Origin: Desmonostoc muscorum LEGE 12446
Lineage (GTDB): Bacteria > Cyanobacteriota > Cyanobacteriia > Cyanobacteriales > Nostocaceae
Assembly (NCBI RefSeq): GCF_015207005.2
Contig: NZ_JADEXS020000001.1
Location: 1,860,001-1,924,000, forward strand
Reading direction: 5' to 3'
DNA length: 64,000 nt
Shown here: positions 8,744 to 17,267 of the stretch, one piece after another
Layout: each line of letters starts with the position of its first letter
Numbering within the stretch: position 1 is the stretch's first letter
The notes under the pieces: generated by a model
What the model saw: the letters and a program-made list of their open reading frames with translations, nothing else
What the model was told of the DNA's origin: nothing
Database searches by the model: none
Translations under genes and position numbers: made by a program

Positions 8744-9566
8744 CATTGGTATCGTAATACTGATGCTTTACGGGCAGCAGACTGGCAGATTAGCTTTAGA
8801 GAAACTGTCAGAGCGATCGCTCATCAACACAACCTCACAGCCTCCTTCTTACCGAAAATTTTTGCTGATGCAGCTGGTAGTGGTTGCCACATCCATCTTA
8901 GCCTTTGGCGCGACGGTCAAAATCTCTTACCAGACCCCCAAGGTATCTGCGGCGTCTCCCAAATAGGTGAAGCATTTATCGCTGGCATACTAGACCATTT
9001 GCCAGCACTGATGGCATTGACTACCCCTAGTACTAATTCTTACCGCGCATCCGTCCTCACGGTTGGAGTGGTGCTTTCCGCTGTTGGGGACTAGTACCGC
9101 GGTGAAGTCACGCATTCAAAAGTCAAAAGGTTGATATATCAAGGCTTGTGGCTGTTTGAAATGGTAGGTTTATTTACGCCGCGCTGTACTAGATAACCGT
9201 GAAGCCACTGTGAGAGTACCAAGCAATCCCGCATTCAACGGTTCCACCCATTTCGAGTTAAAAACCGTTGATGCATCAGCTAATCCTTCCCTGGCTTTGG
9301 GTGTCGTGATTGCAGCCGGACTTGATGGTGTGCAACGAACTCTCAAACCGGGGAATCCTGTTGCACAAGACCCTAGACATTTGCCAATTGAAGAACGTCA
9401 GGCCAATGGTATTGACCTTTGACCACAAAATTTGGGGGAAGCTTTAGAGTATTTAAAACAGGATAGTATCCTTCTAAATGCTTTAAATTCACAGTTGTCA
9501 CCAACTTTTTTAGCAGTGCGCCAAACAGAGTGGGAAGCGATGAAAGATTGGGAATTACAAGCATAA
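8744..9566 (+). pseudogene. Decayed glutamine synthetase (C-terminal half)
   Basis: Translation in shifting frames gives successive pieces of a glutamine synthetase: [36 protein letters not shown] (the conserved GxGxHxHxS active-site strand), [48 protein letters not shown] and NLGEALEYLKQDS...FLAVRQTEWEAMKDWELQA. Lesions seen: no intact N-terminal half, a one-base deletion near 9046 (SYR|RIRPHGW), a 93-bp insertion at 9095-9187, and an in-frame TGA at 9420-9422. The gene cannot make enzyme. It resembles the glutamine-synthetase-like family with FELKTVDASANPYLALG rather than the main cyanobacterial GlnA; that assignment is from memory. Confidence 0.85.
9095..9187. mobile_element. 93-bp MITE-like insertion in the glutamine synthetase relic
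   Basis: The segment is flanked by ACTAG on both sides (9090-9094 and 9188-9192). Its ends are imperfect inverted repeats (TACCGCGG at the left; complement ACAGCGCGG at the right). Removing it with one ACTAG joins GGGGACTAG to ATAACCG and restores the glutamine synthetase codons W-G-L-D-N-R-E-A-T, which proves it is an insertion. It has no coding capacity. Confidence 0.8.
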
Positions 9567-9684
9567 ATTAAGCTTTTGTTAGAGAAATACTAAATTTATA
9601 GTGGTTTTGACAGCAATTTTTAGGTCATGATAATAAGGGGTTCTTTACTTCGGATTCTCAATTGCACTGCATCCAGGTTTCATT

Positions 9685-12258
9685 ATGAGTCAGTCTTTTT
9701 CTCAAAACCAAGCAGGACGAAATCGTCAACAAAACCTGTGGCAACAAAAATGGAATTTAAAGACTAAAGCAATAATTTGGGCACTCAGCATCAGTGTCCT
9801 GCCTGTGGTTGCAATTGGAACAGCTACTTACTACTATGGCGTTGATGTAATTACCAAAAAAATCCCGCAGGTCAAACAAGAGAGTGGGAAGAGTTCAACA
9901 GAAACTGAAGTAGCTCTAGAAAGACAACTATCACTCTTGTTAACTGGTATGGGGGTAACAGCAGTTTTAGCAGGTGCGATCGCAACTTTTGTAGTTAATC
10001 GCACTATTACTCGAATCAAAAACGCTGCTGAAACTACTAATACGATCAAAAATAAGCTACGTCCAAATAGTGAATTTACCCAAGTTTTCATCGCTACCAA
10101 AGATGAATTAGTGATGTTAGAAAGAAACATCAGCTTATTCACAGAACTGCTTTCAGTTTTGGAACAGGAAAAAGCAGCCGAAACTGATTACTCCCAACTA
10201 TTGATGAAAATTACTCGGTGGGTTCGAGAATCATTCAATGAAGAAGATGTTCTCAAAACTACCTCAGAAGAAATTCGCAGAGCTTTAAGCCTTGATCGCG
10301 TGAGCATTTTTTGCTTTAATTCTGACTCTAATGGCACCTTCATCACAGAATCAGCAGCACCAGGTTTCCCCAAAATATTAGGGGTTACAGTCTCTGACCC
10401 TGGGTTCGAGGCAGGGTACAGAGAAAAATACCAAAATGGTACTGTTCATGCTATTGATAATATCCATCAATCCGATCTGACTGATGGTGATATTGAGTTG
10501 CTGGAGCAATTTGCTGTCAAATCTAGTTTAGTAGCACCTATTCTCAAAGACAAACAGCTATTCGGTTTATTAATTGCACATCAGTGTTCGAGACTGCGTT
10601 TTTGGCAGCAATCTGAGATTGATTTATTCGCTCAAATAGCTATGCAAGTGGGATTTGCCCTTGACTACGCCAACGTTCTAGAACAAGTAGATACCAAAGC
10701 AAATAAAGCTCAGATATTTATAGAAATTACCCGCAGCATTCGCCAATCCCTCAACGAAGAGGATGTCCTCAAAACCACCGTCGAAGAGGTTCGCAAAGCA
10801 CTAAGTACTGACCGAGTGCTAGTTTATAGCTTTAATGCTAATTGGTCTGGAACTGTGATTGCCGAATCAGTTGTTCCAGGTTATCCCAAAGTTTTGCGGT
10901 CTGAAATTGAAGACCCATGTTTTGGTAAAGGCTACGTACAAAAATATCAGTCTGGTCGCGTTCAAGCCACAAACAACATTTACCAAGCCGGTTTGACTGA
11001 TTGTCACATTAACTTGTTGGAATCCTTTGCTGTCCAAGCAAATTTAGTCGCCCCAATTATTAAAGATAAACAGCTATTTGGCTTGTTAATTGCACATCAG
11101 TGTTCTAGACCTCGTGATTGGGAACAGCCTGAAATTGATTTCTTTGCTCAGATAGCCACCCAAGTGGGATTTGGTCTTGACCATGCCAGGCTGCTGCAAC
11201 GAATCGAGGCTGAAGGTGTGCAAAGTCAATTGCTGGCGGATATTATCCGCAGCATTCGCCAATCCCTCAACGAAGAGGATGTCCTCAAAACCACTGTAGA
11301 AGAGGTTCGGAAAGTACTCAGCGCTGACAGAGTGCTGGTTTATAGCTTTAATGCTAATTGGTCTGGAACTGTGATTGCCGAATCAGTTGTTCTCACCTAC
11401 CCAAAAATTTTGCGATCTGAAATCCAAGACCCATCTTTTGATCAAGGCTATGTACAAGACTATCAATCTGGTCGCGTTCTAGCCATAAACAACATTTATG
11501 AAATCGGTTTAAGTGATTCTGAAATTAGCCTGCTGGAATCCTTTGCTGTGAAAGCAAATTTGGTCGCCCCCATTATTAAAGATAAACAGCTATTCGGTTT
11601 GTTAATTGCACATCAGTGTTCTAGACCCCGTGATTGGCAACAGTCTGAGATTGATTTCTTTGCCCAAATAGCCATCCAAGTGGGATTTGCTCTCGACCAT
11701 GCGAGGCTGCTGCAACGAATCAATGCTGAAAGTATGCGAAGTCAGTTACTGACGGATATTACCCGCAGCATTCGCCAATCACTCAAAGAAGAGGATATCC
11801 TCAAAACCACCGTGGAAGAAGTTCGCAAAGCACTTAGTATTGACCGAGTACTGGTTTATAGCTTTTACGCTAATTGGTTCGGAATTATCATTGCCGAATC
11901 AGTGGTTCCAGGTTATCCGAAAGTTTTGCGGTCTAAAATCCACGACCCCTGTTTCACTCAAAGTTATGTGGAAAAGTACCAATCTGGTCAGGTTGTCGCA
12001 ATCAAGAACATTTATAAGGCAGGTTTGGCTGATTGTCACATTAGCCTGCTGGAATCCTTCGCGGTGAAAGCAAATTTAGTCGCACCCATTATCAAAGATG
12101 AGCAGCTATTTGGTTTGTTAATTGGACATCAGTGTTCTGCGCCCCGTGACTGGCAACAGCCTGAGATTGATTTGTTTGCTCAGATAGCCATGCAAGTAGG
12201 ATTTACTCTCGATCATGCTAGGCTTTTACAAGCATATCAAGCTGCTGAAACTAACTAG
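9685..12258 (+). CDS. Membrane protein with four tandem GAF domains, two of them DXCF cyanobacteriochrome-like
   Basis: An 857-residue protein. Two transmembrane segments (about 29-50 and 83-106) bracket a short extracytoplasmic loop, followed by a HAMP-like linker and four GAF domains (about 167-335, 342-508, 512-682, 685-855). GAF2 and GAF4 carry DPCF and DCH motifs, with Cys412/Cys440 and Cys756/Cys784 each 28 residues apart, the arrangement of DXCF-type cyanobacteriochromes such as PixJ. GAF1 (DPGF, DGD) and GAF3 (DPSF, DSE) lack both. All four keep the AHQCS...W core. The protein stops right after GAF4 with no methyl-accepting, kinase or cyclase domain, although its closest relatives from memory are PixJ/PtxD phototaxis receptors. 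It may be a truncated receptor or work through partners. Upstream is a glutamine synthetase relic; the downstream gene is convergent. Confidence 0.88.
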   Translation: MSQSFSQNQAGRNRQQNLWQQKWNLKTKAIIWALSISVLPVVAIGTATYYYGVDVITKKIPQVKQESGKSSTETEVALERQLSLLLTGMGVTAVLAGAIATFVVNRTITRIKNAAETTNTIKNKLRPNSEFTQVFIATKDELVMLERNISLFTELLSVLEQEKAAETDYSQLLMKITRWVRESFNEEDVLKTTSEEIRRALSLDRVSIFCFNSDSNGTFITESAAPGFPKILGVTVSDPGFEAGYREKYQNGTVHAIDNIHQSDLTDGDIELLEQFAVKSSLVAPILKDKQLFGLLIAHQCSRLRFWQQSEIDLFAQIAMQVGFALDYANVLEQVDTKANKAQIFIEITRSIRQSLNEEDVLKTTVEEVRKALSTDRVLVYSFNANWSGTVIAESVVPGYPKVLRSEIEDPCFGKGYVQKYQSGRVQATNNIYQAGLTDCHINLLESFAVQANLVAPIIKDKQLFGLLIAHQCSRPRDWEQPEIDFFAQIATQVGFGLDHARLLQRIEAEGVQSQLLADIIRSIRQSLNEEDVLKTTVEEVRKVLSADRVLVYSFNANWSGTVIAESVVLTYPKILRSEIQDPSFDQGYVQDYQSGRVLAINNIYEIGLSDSEISLLESFAVKANLVAPIIKDKQLFGLLIAHQCSRPRDWQQSEIDFFAQIAIQVGFALDHARLLQRINAESMRSQLLTDITRSIRQSLKEEDILKTTVEEVRKALSIDRVLVYSFYANWFGIIIAESVVPGYPKVLRSKIHDPCFTQSYVEKYQSGQVVAIKNIYKAGLADCHISLLESFAVKANLVAPIIKDEQLFGLLIGHQCSAPRDWQQPEIDLFAQIAMQVGFTLDHARLLQAYQAAETN

Positions 12259-12325
12259 CTAGATATACAGCAGATTGCAACAGGCGTGAGCTACAGATAA
12301 TCTTAGGGAACATGGCTATGCCCTT

Positions 12326-12360
12326 AGATCCCCGACTTCTAGTAAGAAGTCGGGGATCTA
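12326..12360. terminator. Perfect hairpin between convergent genes
   Basis: AGATCCCCGACTTCT, a short loop and AGAAGTCGGGGATCT form a stem of at least 15 bp between the stop of the GAF gene (12258) and the stop of the lectin-like gene (12369). Position between convergent genes suggests a bidirectional terminator, although there is no long T tract and the sequence could also be a dispersed palindrome. Confidence 0.6.
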
Positions 12361-12368
12361 GACAGTCT

Positions 12369-13799
12369 TTAGCTGATAGTCTCAGCCGCCAAAGTTTCTA
12401 TCTTAACGATCAAATCGTCAAAGTCTTGATCCCCTCCCCCGTATAGATCCTCAAAACCGTATTCATTTGACGATAACACTCTGACATGATCTTTGCGATC
12501 GGGGTTAGCTAGTGGATTAAAGAAGTAAGCTTTAGGAGTTGCCCATTGTTTTTCCTCATTTTTGGGATTTTGCTCTAAAAATTGGTTTGGAGTTCCGTTA
12601 GCAATTAGGAATACTCCATATTTTGGCCCACCGAGTAACTCCCCTTCAAACGTATCTCCTTTTTGATACGAACCTTCATCTGCGCCTGGTAAAGGAATGC
12701 GATTTTTGACCACAGTTGCTGCATAATCAGGATCGCCTGGTTTGACTCCAGCAACACTTCCATCATCATCCATTGCAAAAATACCAAAAGTGTTGTTGTA
12801 GCCAATACTGGTAGGAACAAAAACAGTTATCTTAATCTTATATCTTGTCTGAGGATCAGTGATGATATTACCATCATCCCCTGGAATTATCGGTCTTTCT
12901 TTGCGAATTACATCGACAAATGCTCTCACAGAACCGTTATTTTCTCTGTAATTCACATCCCAGTGTACAAATTTAAGTGTACCTGGGTTTAAAACTGTCA
13001 ATTTTAAATGGGTTCCTACAGGAAAATAAGTCTTGCCATCATCCAAAGTTCCAACCAAACTACCATATGTGAAGTTAAAATTGTTAGTTAACAATCCACT
13101 GGCGTACCTGGTTTTATTGTCTTCAGCTACACCGTTAGCATTTACATCCCATACTCTATTAACTGAGAGTATACTCCACAAATCTTTAGGGTAAACATCA
13201 ACTGTTAGTACATCCTCTGGCTGTAATTTAATTTTTGTATTTAAATGAGTTTCTGTACCCGCTTTGCCATTCACACTATGTACTTTAGAATGAATATCAA
13301 AATGCTTCTCATATTGCGATAAATCATTGTCAATTGTGTCGTCGTCATGGTTAAACGCTTTTTTGACTTCGACATTCGCTGTTATCGCTCCATCATTTGT
13401 GTTGTGGTCACCACCCCAAAAGACCAATTTCAGCCTACCTGGTTTTAAAACTGTCAATTCTAAATGGGTTCCTACAGGAAAATATGTAACACCATTGTCT
13501 ACAGTACCAATCAGACTACCAAAGGGAAATGCAAAATCAGCATATTGCGTTATTCCTCTTGCTATCCCTGCGGTTTCTTGATAGATACCATCATAGGTTT
13601 TTGGCTCAACAGATATCCCGTTAGCATTTACCCATGATTTTGAAGAACTTTTATATGGAGTCCATTTTTCTTCGGGGTCTACATCAACTATTAGTAAGTC
13701 CCCATCCTCTAAGTCAATTTCTGTATCGAAAAATGTGTTTTCGGTCGAGCAGTTGACTTTTGCCTCAATTTTAAATGGTGTTTTTGGTACTATTCCCAT
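12369..13799 (-). CDS. Tandem PA-IL-like lectin modules with a C-terminal DUF4114 domain
   Basis: A 476-residue protein with two related modules of about 140 residues and a C-terminal DUF4114-type domain. Each module has a core FGSLIGT(V/L)D(N/D)G followed by TYFPVGTHL(E/K)LTVL, and ends in an acidic/Asn loop (WGGDHNTNDGAITANVEV; YRENNGSVRAFVDV) like the calcium/galactose site of PA-IL (LecA) lectins. The C-terminus has the DUF4114 hallmark GFEDLYGGGDQDFDDLIV, also present in the protein at 56227. No signal peptide is seen, so export would need another route. The start was set at 13799: GGAG lies 7 bases upstream and the N-terminus MGIVPK matches its paralogue MGIVAK, whereas the longer frame from 13826 adds nine unrelated residues. 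Galactoside binding is inferred. Confidence 0.82.
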   Translation of the reverse strand: MGIVPKTPFKIEAKVNCSTENTFFDTEIDLEDGDLLIVDVDPEEKWTPYKSSSKSWVNANGISVEPKTYDGIYQETAGIARGITQYADFAFPFGSLIGTVDNGVTYFPVGTHLELTVLKPGRLKLVFWGGDHNTNDGAITANVEVKKAFNHDDDTIDNDLSQYEKHFDIHSKVHSVNGKAGTETHLNTKIKLQPEDVLTVDVYPKDLWSILSVNRVWDVNANGVAEDNKTRYASGLLTNNFNFTYGSLVGTLDDGKTYFPVGTHLKLTVLNPGTLKFVHWDVNYRENNGSVRAFVDVIRKERPIIPGDDGNIITDPQTRYKIKITVFVPTSIGYNNTFGIFAMDDDGSVAGVKPGDPDYAATVVKNRIPLPGADEGSYQKGDTFEGELLGGPKYGVFLIANGTPNQFLEQNPKNEEKQWATPKAYFFNPLANPDRKDHVRVLSSNEYGFEDLYGGGDQDFDDLIVKIETLAAETIS

Positions 13800-14564
13800 C
13801 GTTTTCTCCTTATTTATTGATAGCAATCCAGCATCTTGATATGCTTGTATCCCAATAGCGATAACTGCATTAAAGCAATCTCATTTAGGATGTGAACAAA
13901 GATTATCTCTAAATTTGTTCACATTCTATTTAAGAATGCTATATGTCCAAATAAGTAAGTCGGTGCTAATATTTCAAGCTATATATAAGAAATTTAAATG
14001 TAGGGAGCCAGTGCGTTGCTTTAGTTCCCAAAGTTGAAGCAATTGGCGTTGTGTTATCGGGCAGCCCAATGCACCATTAAGAATTCAAGGTGCGTTAGCC
14101 TACGGCATAACACACCCTACAGACTACAGACAATTTATATTTCTTCATATACATTGAATTTTTCTCACCGATCTACTTACGATTCAGTTAATAATTAATC
14201 CTCCATAACCCTCTTTAAAAAGCAGGAAATTGAGCAAGCATTTTTCATAGGGTTGAGGGAGTCTTCTGAAGGCAAATCCAAATACTACTAACTGAAGTTT
14301 ATGGTAGTTTGTCAAGTTTAAATTGATGAGTAAGTAAGTTTGTAGTAAGCACTAATTTCCTTATTTTATAAGCATTGTAATGCTTACTACAAACCATCAA
14401 AACTAGCTTGAAAAAGTACTACAGATATTGTATTTGGCTTTATACTCTTAGTTACACAAATGCTTTAGTACTGTTATTAAATACGTATTTTTAACGTATT
14501 TGGTATGCACAAAGCTTAATTTGGCTATCTTTAGGCTGAGAAATTTACAAAGACCAAGAGCAAT
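13800..14564. repeat. Long AT-rich intergenic region with dispersed repeat fragments
   Basis: No gene is supported in these 765 bases between the two lectin-like genes. It holds a CCAGTGCGTTGC...GCAATTGGCGTTGTG repeat at about 14005-14055, followed by a GTGCGTTAGCCTACGGCATAACACACC palindromic piece at 14089-14116 (related to one at 26649-26680). The remainder is AT-rich and unremarkable. A promoter for the gene ending at 12369 must lie near 13800-13900. Confidence 0.5.
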
Positions 14565-15473
14565 TTATTTGCGGTCTACTTTGACAAATGCTCTCACAGA
14601 ACCAGTGTTATTTCTGTAATCTTGATCCCAGTATATAAATTTGAGTGTGCCGGGGTTTAAAACTGTCAACTTTAAATGGGTTCCTACAGGAAAATAAGTC
14701 TTCCCATCGTCAAGAGTACCAATCAAACTACCGTGTTGAAAGGTAAAATTCTTACTTGTCCATCCAGTGCTATACCTGGTCTTATTGTCCTCACCTAAAC
14801 CGTTAGCATTCACAACGTACGCTTGACCTGTCTCCGTGTATATATTCCACAAATCTTTTGGATGAACATCAACTGTTAGTACATCCTCTGCCTTTAATTC
14901 AATATGTGTATTTAAATGAGAGTCTGTATCCGCTTTTGCAGACACGCTATGTACTCTGGCATGAATATCAAAATGGTTGCCATATAGCGATATATCATTT
15001 TCAATTGTGGCGTCATGGTTAAACGCTTTTCGGACTTCGATATTCGCTGTTATAGTTCCATCATTTGTGTTGTGGTCGCCACCCCAAAAGACCAATTTCA
15101 GCTTAGCTTTATCTCCACGTAAAACTGTCAATTCTAAATGGGTTCCTACAGGAAAATAGGTGAGACCATCGTCGATAGTACCAATCAGACTACCAAAGGG
15201 AAATTCAAAGTCAGCAGATTGCGTTACTCCTCTTGCTACTCCTGCTGGTTCTTGATAGATGCCATCATAGGTTTGTGTTGCAAAAGATATACCGTTAGCA
15301 TTCACCCATGATTTTGAAGAAAACCCATATGCACTCCATTTCTCTTGGGTGTCAACACTAATTATTAGTAAGTCTCCATACTCTAAAGTAATCCCTGTAT
15401 CATAAAAGTTGTTTTCAGTTGAGGTGTTGACTTTTGCCTCAATTGTAATTTGCTTTTTTGCTACTATTCCCAT
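14565..15473 (-). CDS. Tandem PA-IL-like lectin modules, no DUF4114 domain
   Basis: A 302-residue paralogue of the neighbour at 12369. Two modules (about 1-150 and 155-302) match it nearly residue for residue: SWVNANGIS, TYDGIYQE, FGSLIGTIDDGLTYFPVGTH, FWGGDHNTNDGTITANI; then FQHGSLIGTLDDGKTYFPV and WDQDYRNNTGSVRAFV. The loop with D...NN(T/N)G recalls the calcium-binding residues of PA-IL. It stops where the neighbour continues into DUF4114. It starts with MGIVAKKQ after an AGGA ribosome binding site. No signal peptide is visible. The pair most likely arose by duplication followed by loss or gain of the calcium-binding tail. Sugar specificity cannot be read from the sequence. Confidence 0.8.
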   Translation of the reverse strand: MGIVAKKQITIEAKVNTSTENNFYDTGITLEYGDLLIISVDTQEKWSAYGFSSKSWVNANGISFATQTYDGIYQEPAGVARGVTQSADFEFPFGSLIGTIDDGLTYFPVGTHLELTVLRGDKAKLKLVFWGGDHNTNDGTITANIEVRKAFNHDATIENDISLYGNHFDIHARVHSVSAKADTDSHLNTHIELKAEDVLTVDVHPKDLWNIYTETGQAYVVNANGLGEDNKTRYSTGWTSKNFTFQHGSLIGTLDDGKTYFPVGTHLKLTVLNPGTLKFIYWDQDYRNNTGSVRAFVKVDRK

Positions 15474-15723
15474 CGTTTTATCCTGTGGTTTAGTTGTTGA
15501 AATAATGCGAAAAAGCTGTTATTAAACAGCATTTTGCTTCTTCGCTGACACTATCAGGTTTTTAGTGAGAAGACAAGGCAGGGATAATTAAGATAGTTGA
15601 AAAAATATTTTATATAATTAAGATAGTTAAATTTTCCGACATTTAACGTGCAAAAATTTTGTCGAGCTGGTTGTGGATTGCAGTCACACCGCTAGTGGAT
15701 AAATATTCATTGAAGCCTCAATT

Positions 15724-15756
15724 AAAAACCCCTGCCAATAGCAGGGGTTTTAGTTT
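15724..15756. terminator. Rho-independent terminator-like hairpin
   Basis: AAAACCCCTGC, loop CAATA, GCAGGGGTTTT, then AGTTTTAT. With A runs on one side and T runs on the other it can work in both directions. It lies 135 bases beyond the stop of the minus-strand gene ending at 15893 and is the most likely end of that transcript. The rest of 15474-15892 is AT-rich with no gene. Confidence 0.75.
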
Positions 15757-15892
15757 TATAATCTTCATTACGAATTACGAATTAACCCTCTTGTTTAACT
15801 TTCGCCAGAGAAAAATCGAAAACTCTTAGAGGATGTCTGAGAAGTCCCAAAAGAGTAATAATTCAGAATTCAGAATCCTGAATTAATAAGGT

Positions 15893-16240
15893 TTAGTTAC
15901 ATAACTCATTGCTATTACCCAATGATGACAGTTGCAACTCGACTGCGCTAAGGTAATATTCATCATTGATAACTTCTGCTGGTAATTTGTTAGCCTTAAC
16001 ACCAGCCTCAACTACATCTTTTGCAGTCACCTTTCCTATTTGATATTGATATAACAAAGTGCCCATACTGGGAATACCCTGTCCTTTCAAATAACCTTGA
16101 TAAGCTAGAAAGACAATATTAAAAGGTTGGAGATAACTACCATTATTGTTATTGCTCGTTGTTTGAGCGCTAGCAATTCCAGGTATCAAAGTCATAGAAG
16201 CAATAATCAGCGCAGAATTGATTAAAGTTGTGAGTTTCAT
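15893..16240 (-). CDS. Small exported protein of unknown function
   Basis: A 115-residue protein with a clear Sec signal peptide (MKLTTLINSALIIASMTLIP, cleavage after ASA at about residue 25). The mature part begins with an Asn run (SNNNNGSY) and contains the segment YLQPFNIVFLAYQGYLKGQG, then a helical region (VTAKDVVEAGVKANKLPAEV). It starts at an ATG preceded by GAGGAT. The family is not recognised. The small gene just upstream on the same strand carries a similar motif (NNNN ... YLKTFDTAVIAYYMMGFG), so the two are probably related. A single Cys near the C-terminus. Periplasmic or secreted location is inferred from the signal peptide alone. Confidence 0.75.
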   Translation of the reverse strand: MKLTTLINSALIIASMTLIPGIASAQTTSNNNNGSYLQPFNIVFLAYQGYLKGQGIPSMGTLLYQYQIGKVTAKDVVEAGVKANKLPAEVINDEYYLSAVELQLSSLGNSNELCN

Positions 16241-16423
16241 AAGTTTATCCTCATGAGAAAGTTTTTGCTGAACACGAAAATATTTACAGATGATTTATAG
16301 ACGCTATAAATCGCGTCTTCAAAGACAAATTATCTGAACCAGATTGTCCTATGAGTCATATCATGTTTGCGAAATCAAGGATGTCCACAAACAATTTTGG
16401 ATTGCTGTAGGCAATTTAAAATC

Positions 16424-16594
16424 TTAAAAATTGCCAAACCCCATCATGTAATATGCAATCACAGCAGTGTCAAAGGTTTTGAGGTAATTAACCTTTGAAG
16501 AATGGTTAGGTAAAGTTTTAAAATTGGCTGCTGTGTTTATTGATGTCTTATTGTTGTTATTTTCGGGTAGAAAAAATCTAGCAATTTTTAGCAT
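16424..16594 (-). CDS. Small (56-residue) protein related to the downstream exported protein
   Basis: A longer open frame begins at TTG 16633, but the ATG at 16594 has GGAG seven bases upstream and gives MLKIARFFLPENNNNKTSIN as its N-terminus. The C-terminal 21 residues (VNYLKTFDTAVIAYYMMGFG) align with SYLQPFNIVFLAYQGYLKGQ in the 115-residue protein encoded downstream, and both have an NNNN run before it. It lacks a proper signal peptide. It could be a truncated paralogue, a leader-type peptide or a real small protein; the strong ribosome binding site favours translation. Confidence 0.5.
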   Translation of the reverse strand: MLKIARFFLPENNNNKTSINTAANFKTLPNHSSKVNYLKTFDTAVIAYYMMGFGNF

Positions 16595-16856
16595 AAAATT
16601 ACTCCAAGTAAGAATATATTTAGAATTCATCAAGTTGATAATCTGAATTAGTGTCTGCTCTGTTCCAGTTTTTTAGTTCAATTCACTGCTAAAAGTTAAC
16701 TGGGTTTTAGCTAATTCAATTTCCATAACAACATGCTAATAAATCCCCTATACAAAAGCAAATATTTTTAGTGTTTAAATTAATAAATAAAATTAATGAG
16801 AGTTAATACTGGCATCTAACAGTTGACGAGCAAGCTTACTAAAGATTGATTTGAGC

Positions 16857-17105
16857 TTATAGCGTTTCCCCACAAGCGTGAGGTACACCTGTAAGGGCAC
16901 GGCAGTGCCGTGCCCCTACACCTTGCGATATGATGTTGATACTGTTGGCGAAAGTGTTACAAACGCACAAACAAAAGTATTACAACTAAAAAACGCAACA
17001 ACAGATTGAAGGTTTGAGCTTAAGCAATACTTTTGTTAACAAATATGTAGTACATTCGCCAACAGTATCTGATGTTGTACTGCATCTGAATGGTAACCGC
17101 TATAA
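16857..17105. repeat. Dispersed repeat with TTATAGCG ends, split by a second element
   Basis: Without the insert at 16938-17069, this segment is the reverse complement of 48040-48138: GCGTGAGGTACACCTGTA, the palindrome of GGGCACGGCAGTGCCGTGCCC, CCTTGCGATATGATG, TACTGCATCTGAATGG. Its ends TTATAGCG and CGCTATAA are inverted repeats. It behaves like a MITE. The surrounding 16595-17267 region contains no gene. Confidence 0.75.
16938..17069. mobile_element. 132-bp MITE with 15-bp perfect inverted ends and a 7-bp target duplication
   Basis: It begins GATACTGTTGGCGAA and ends with the exact complement TTCGCCAACAGTATC. TGATGTT is present on both sides (16931-16937 and 17070-17076). Excision with one copy recreates GATATGATGTTGTACTGC, exactly as in the uninterrupted copy at 48 kb. 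No coding capacity. Confidence 0.88.
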
Positions 17106-17267
17106 TTAATTCTCTTGTATGCCATCGTCAGGCGTGAAAAAATCCGCTGAAAGGATCATTATTTGAGTGTCCGACGCCCACTCTTTAACTACTTTTTCGA
17201 CTCAAATAAAACCAGTACAACATTCCTATTTCTAAATTTTCAATTGGAGAATTCTTCTTCAAAGACA

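Noticed and set aside
8763..8966. 67-codon frame with a hydrophobic C-terminal part
   Set aside because: It is an out-of-frame reading of the glutamine synthetase relic, whose true frame gives [12 protein letters not shown].
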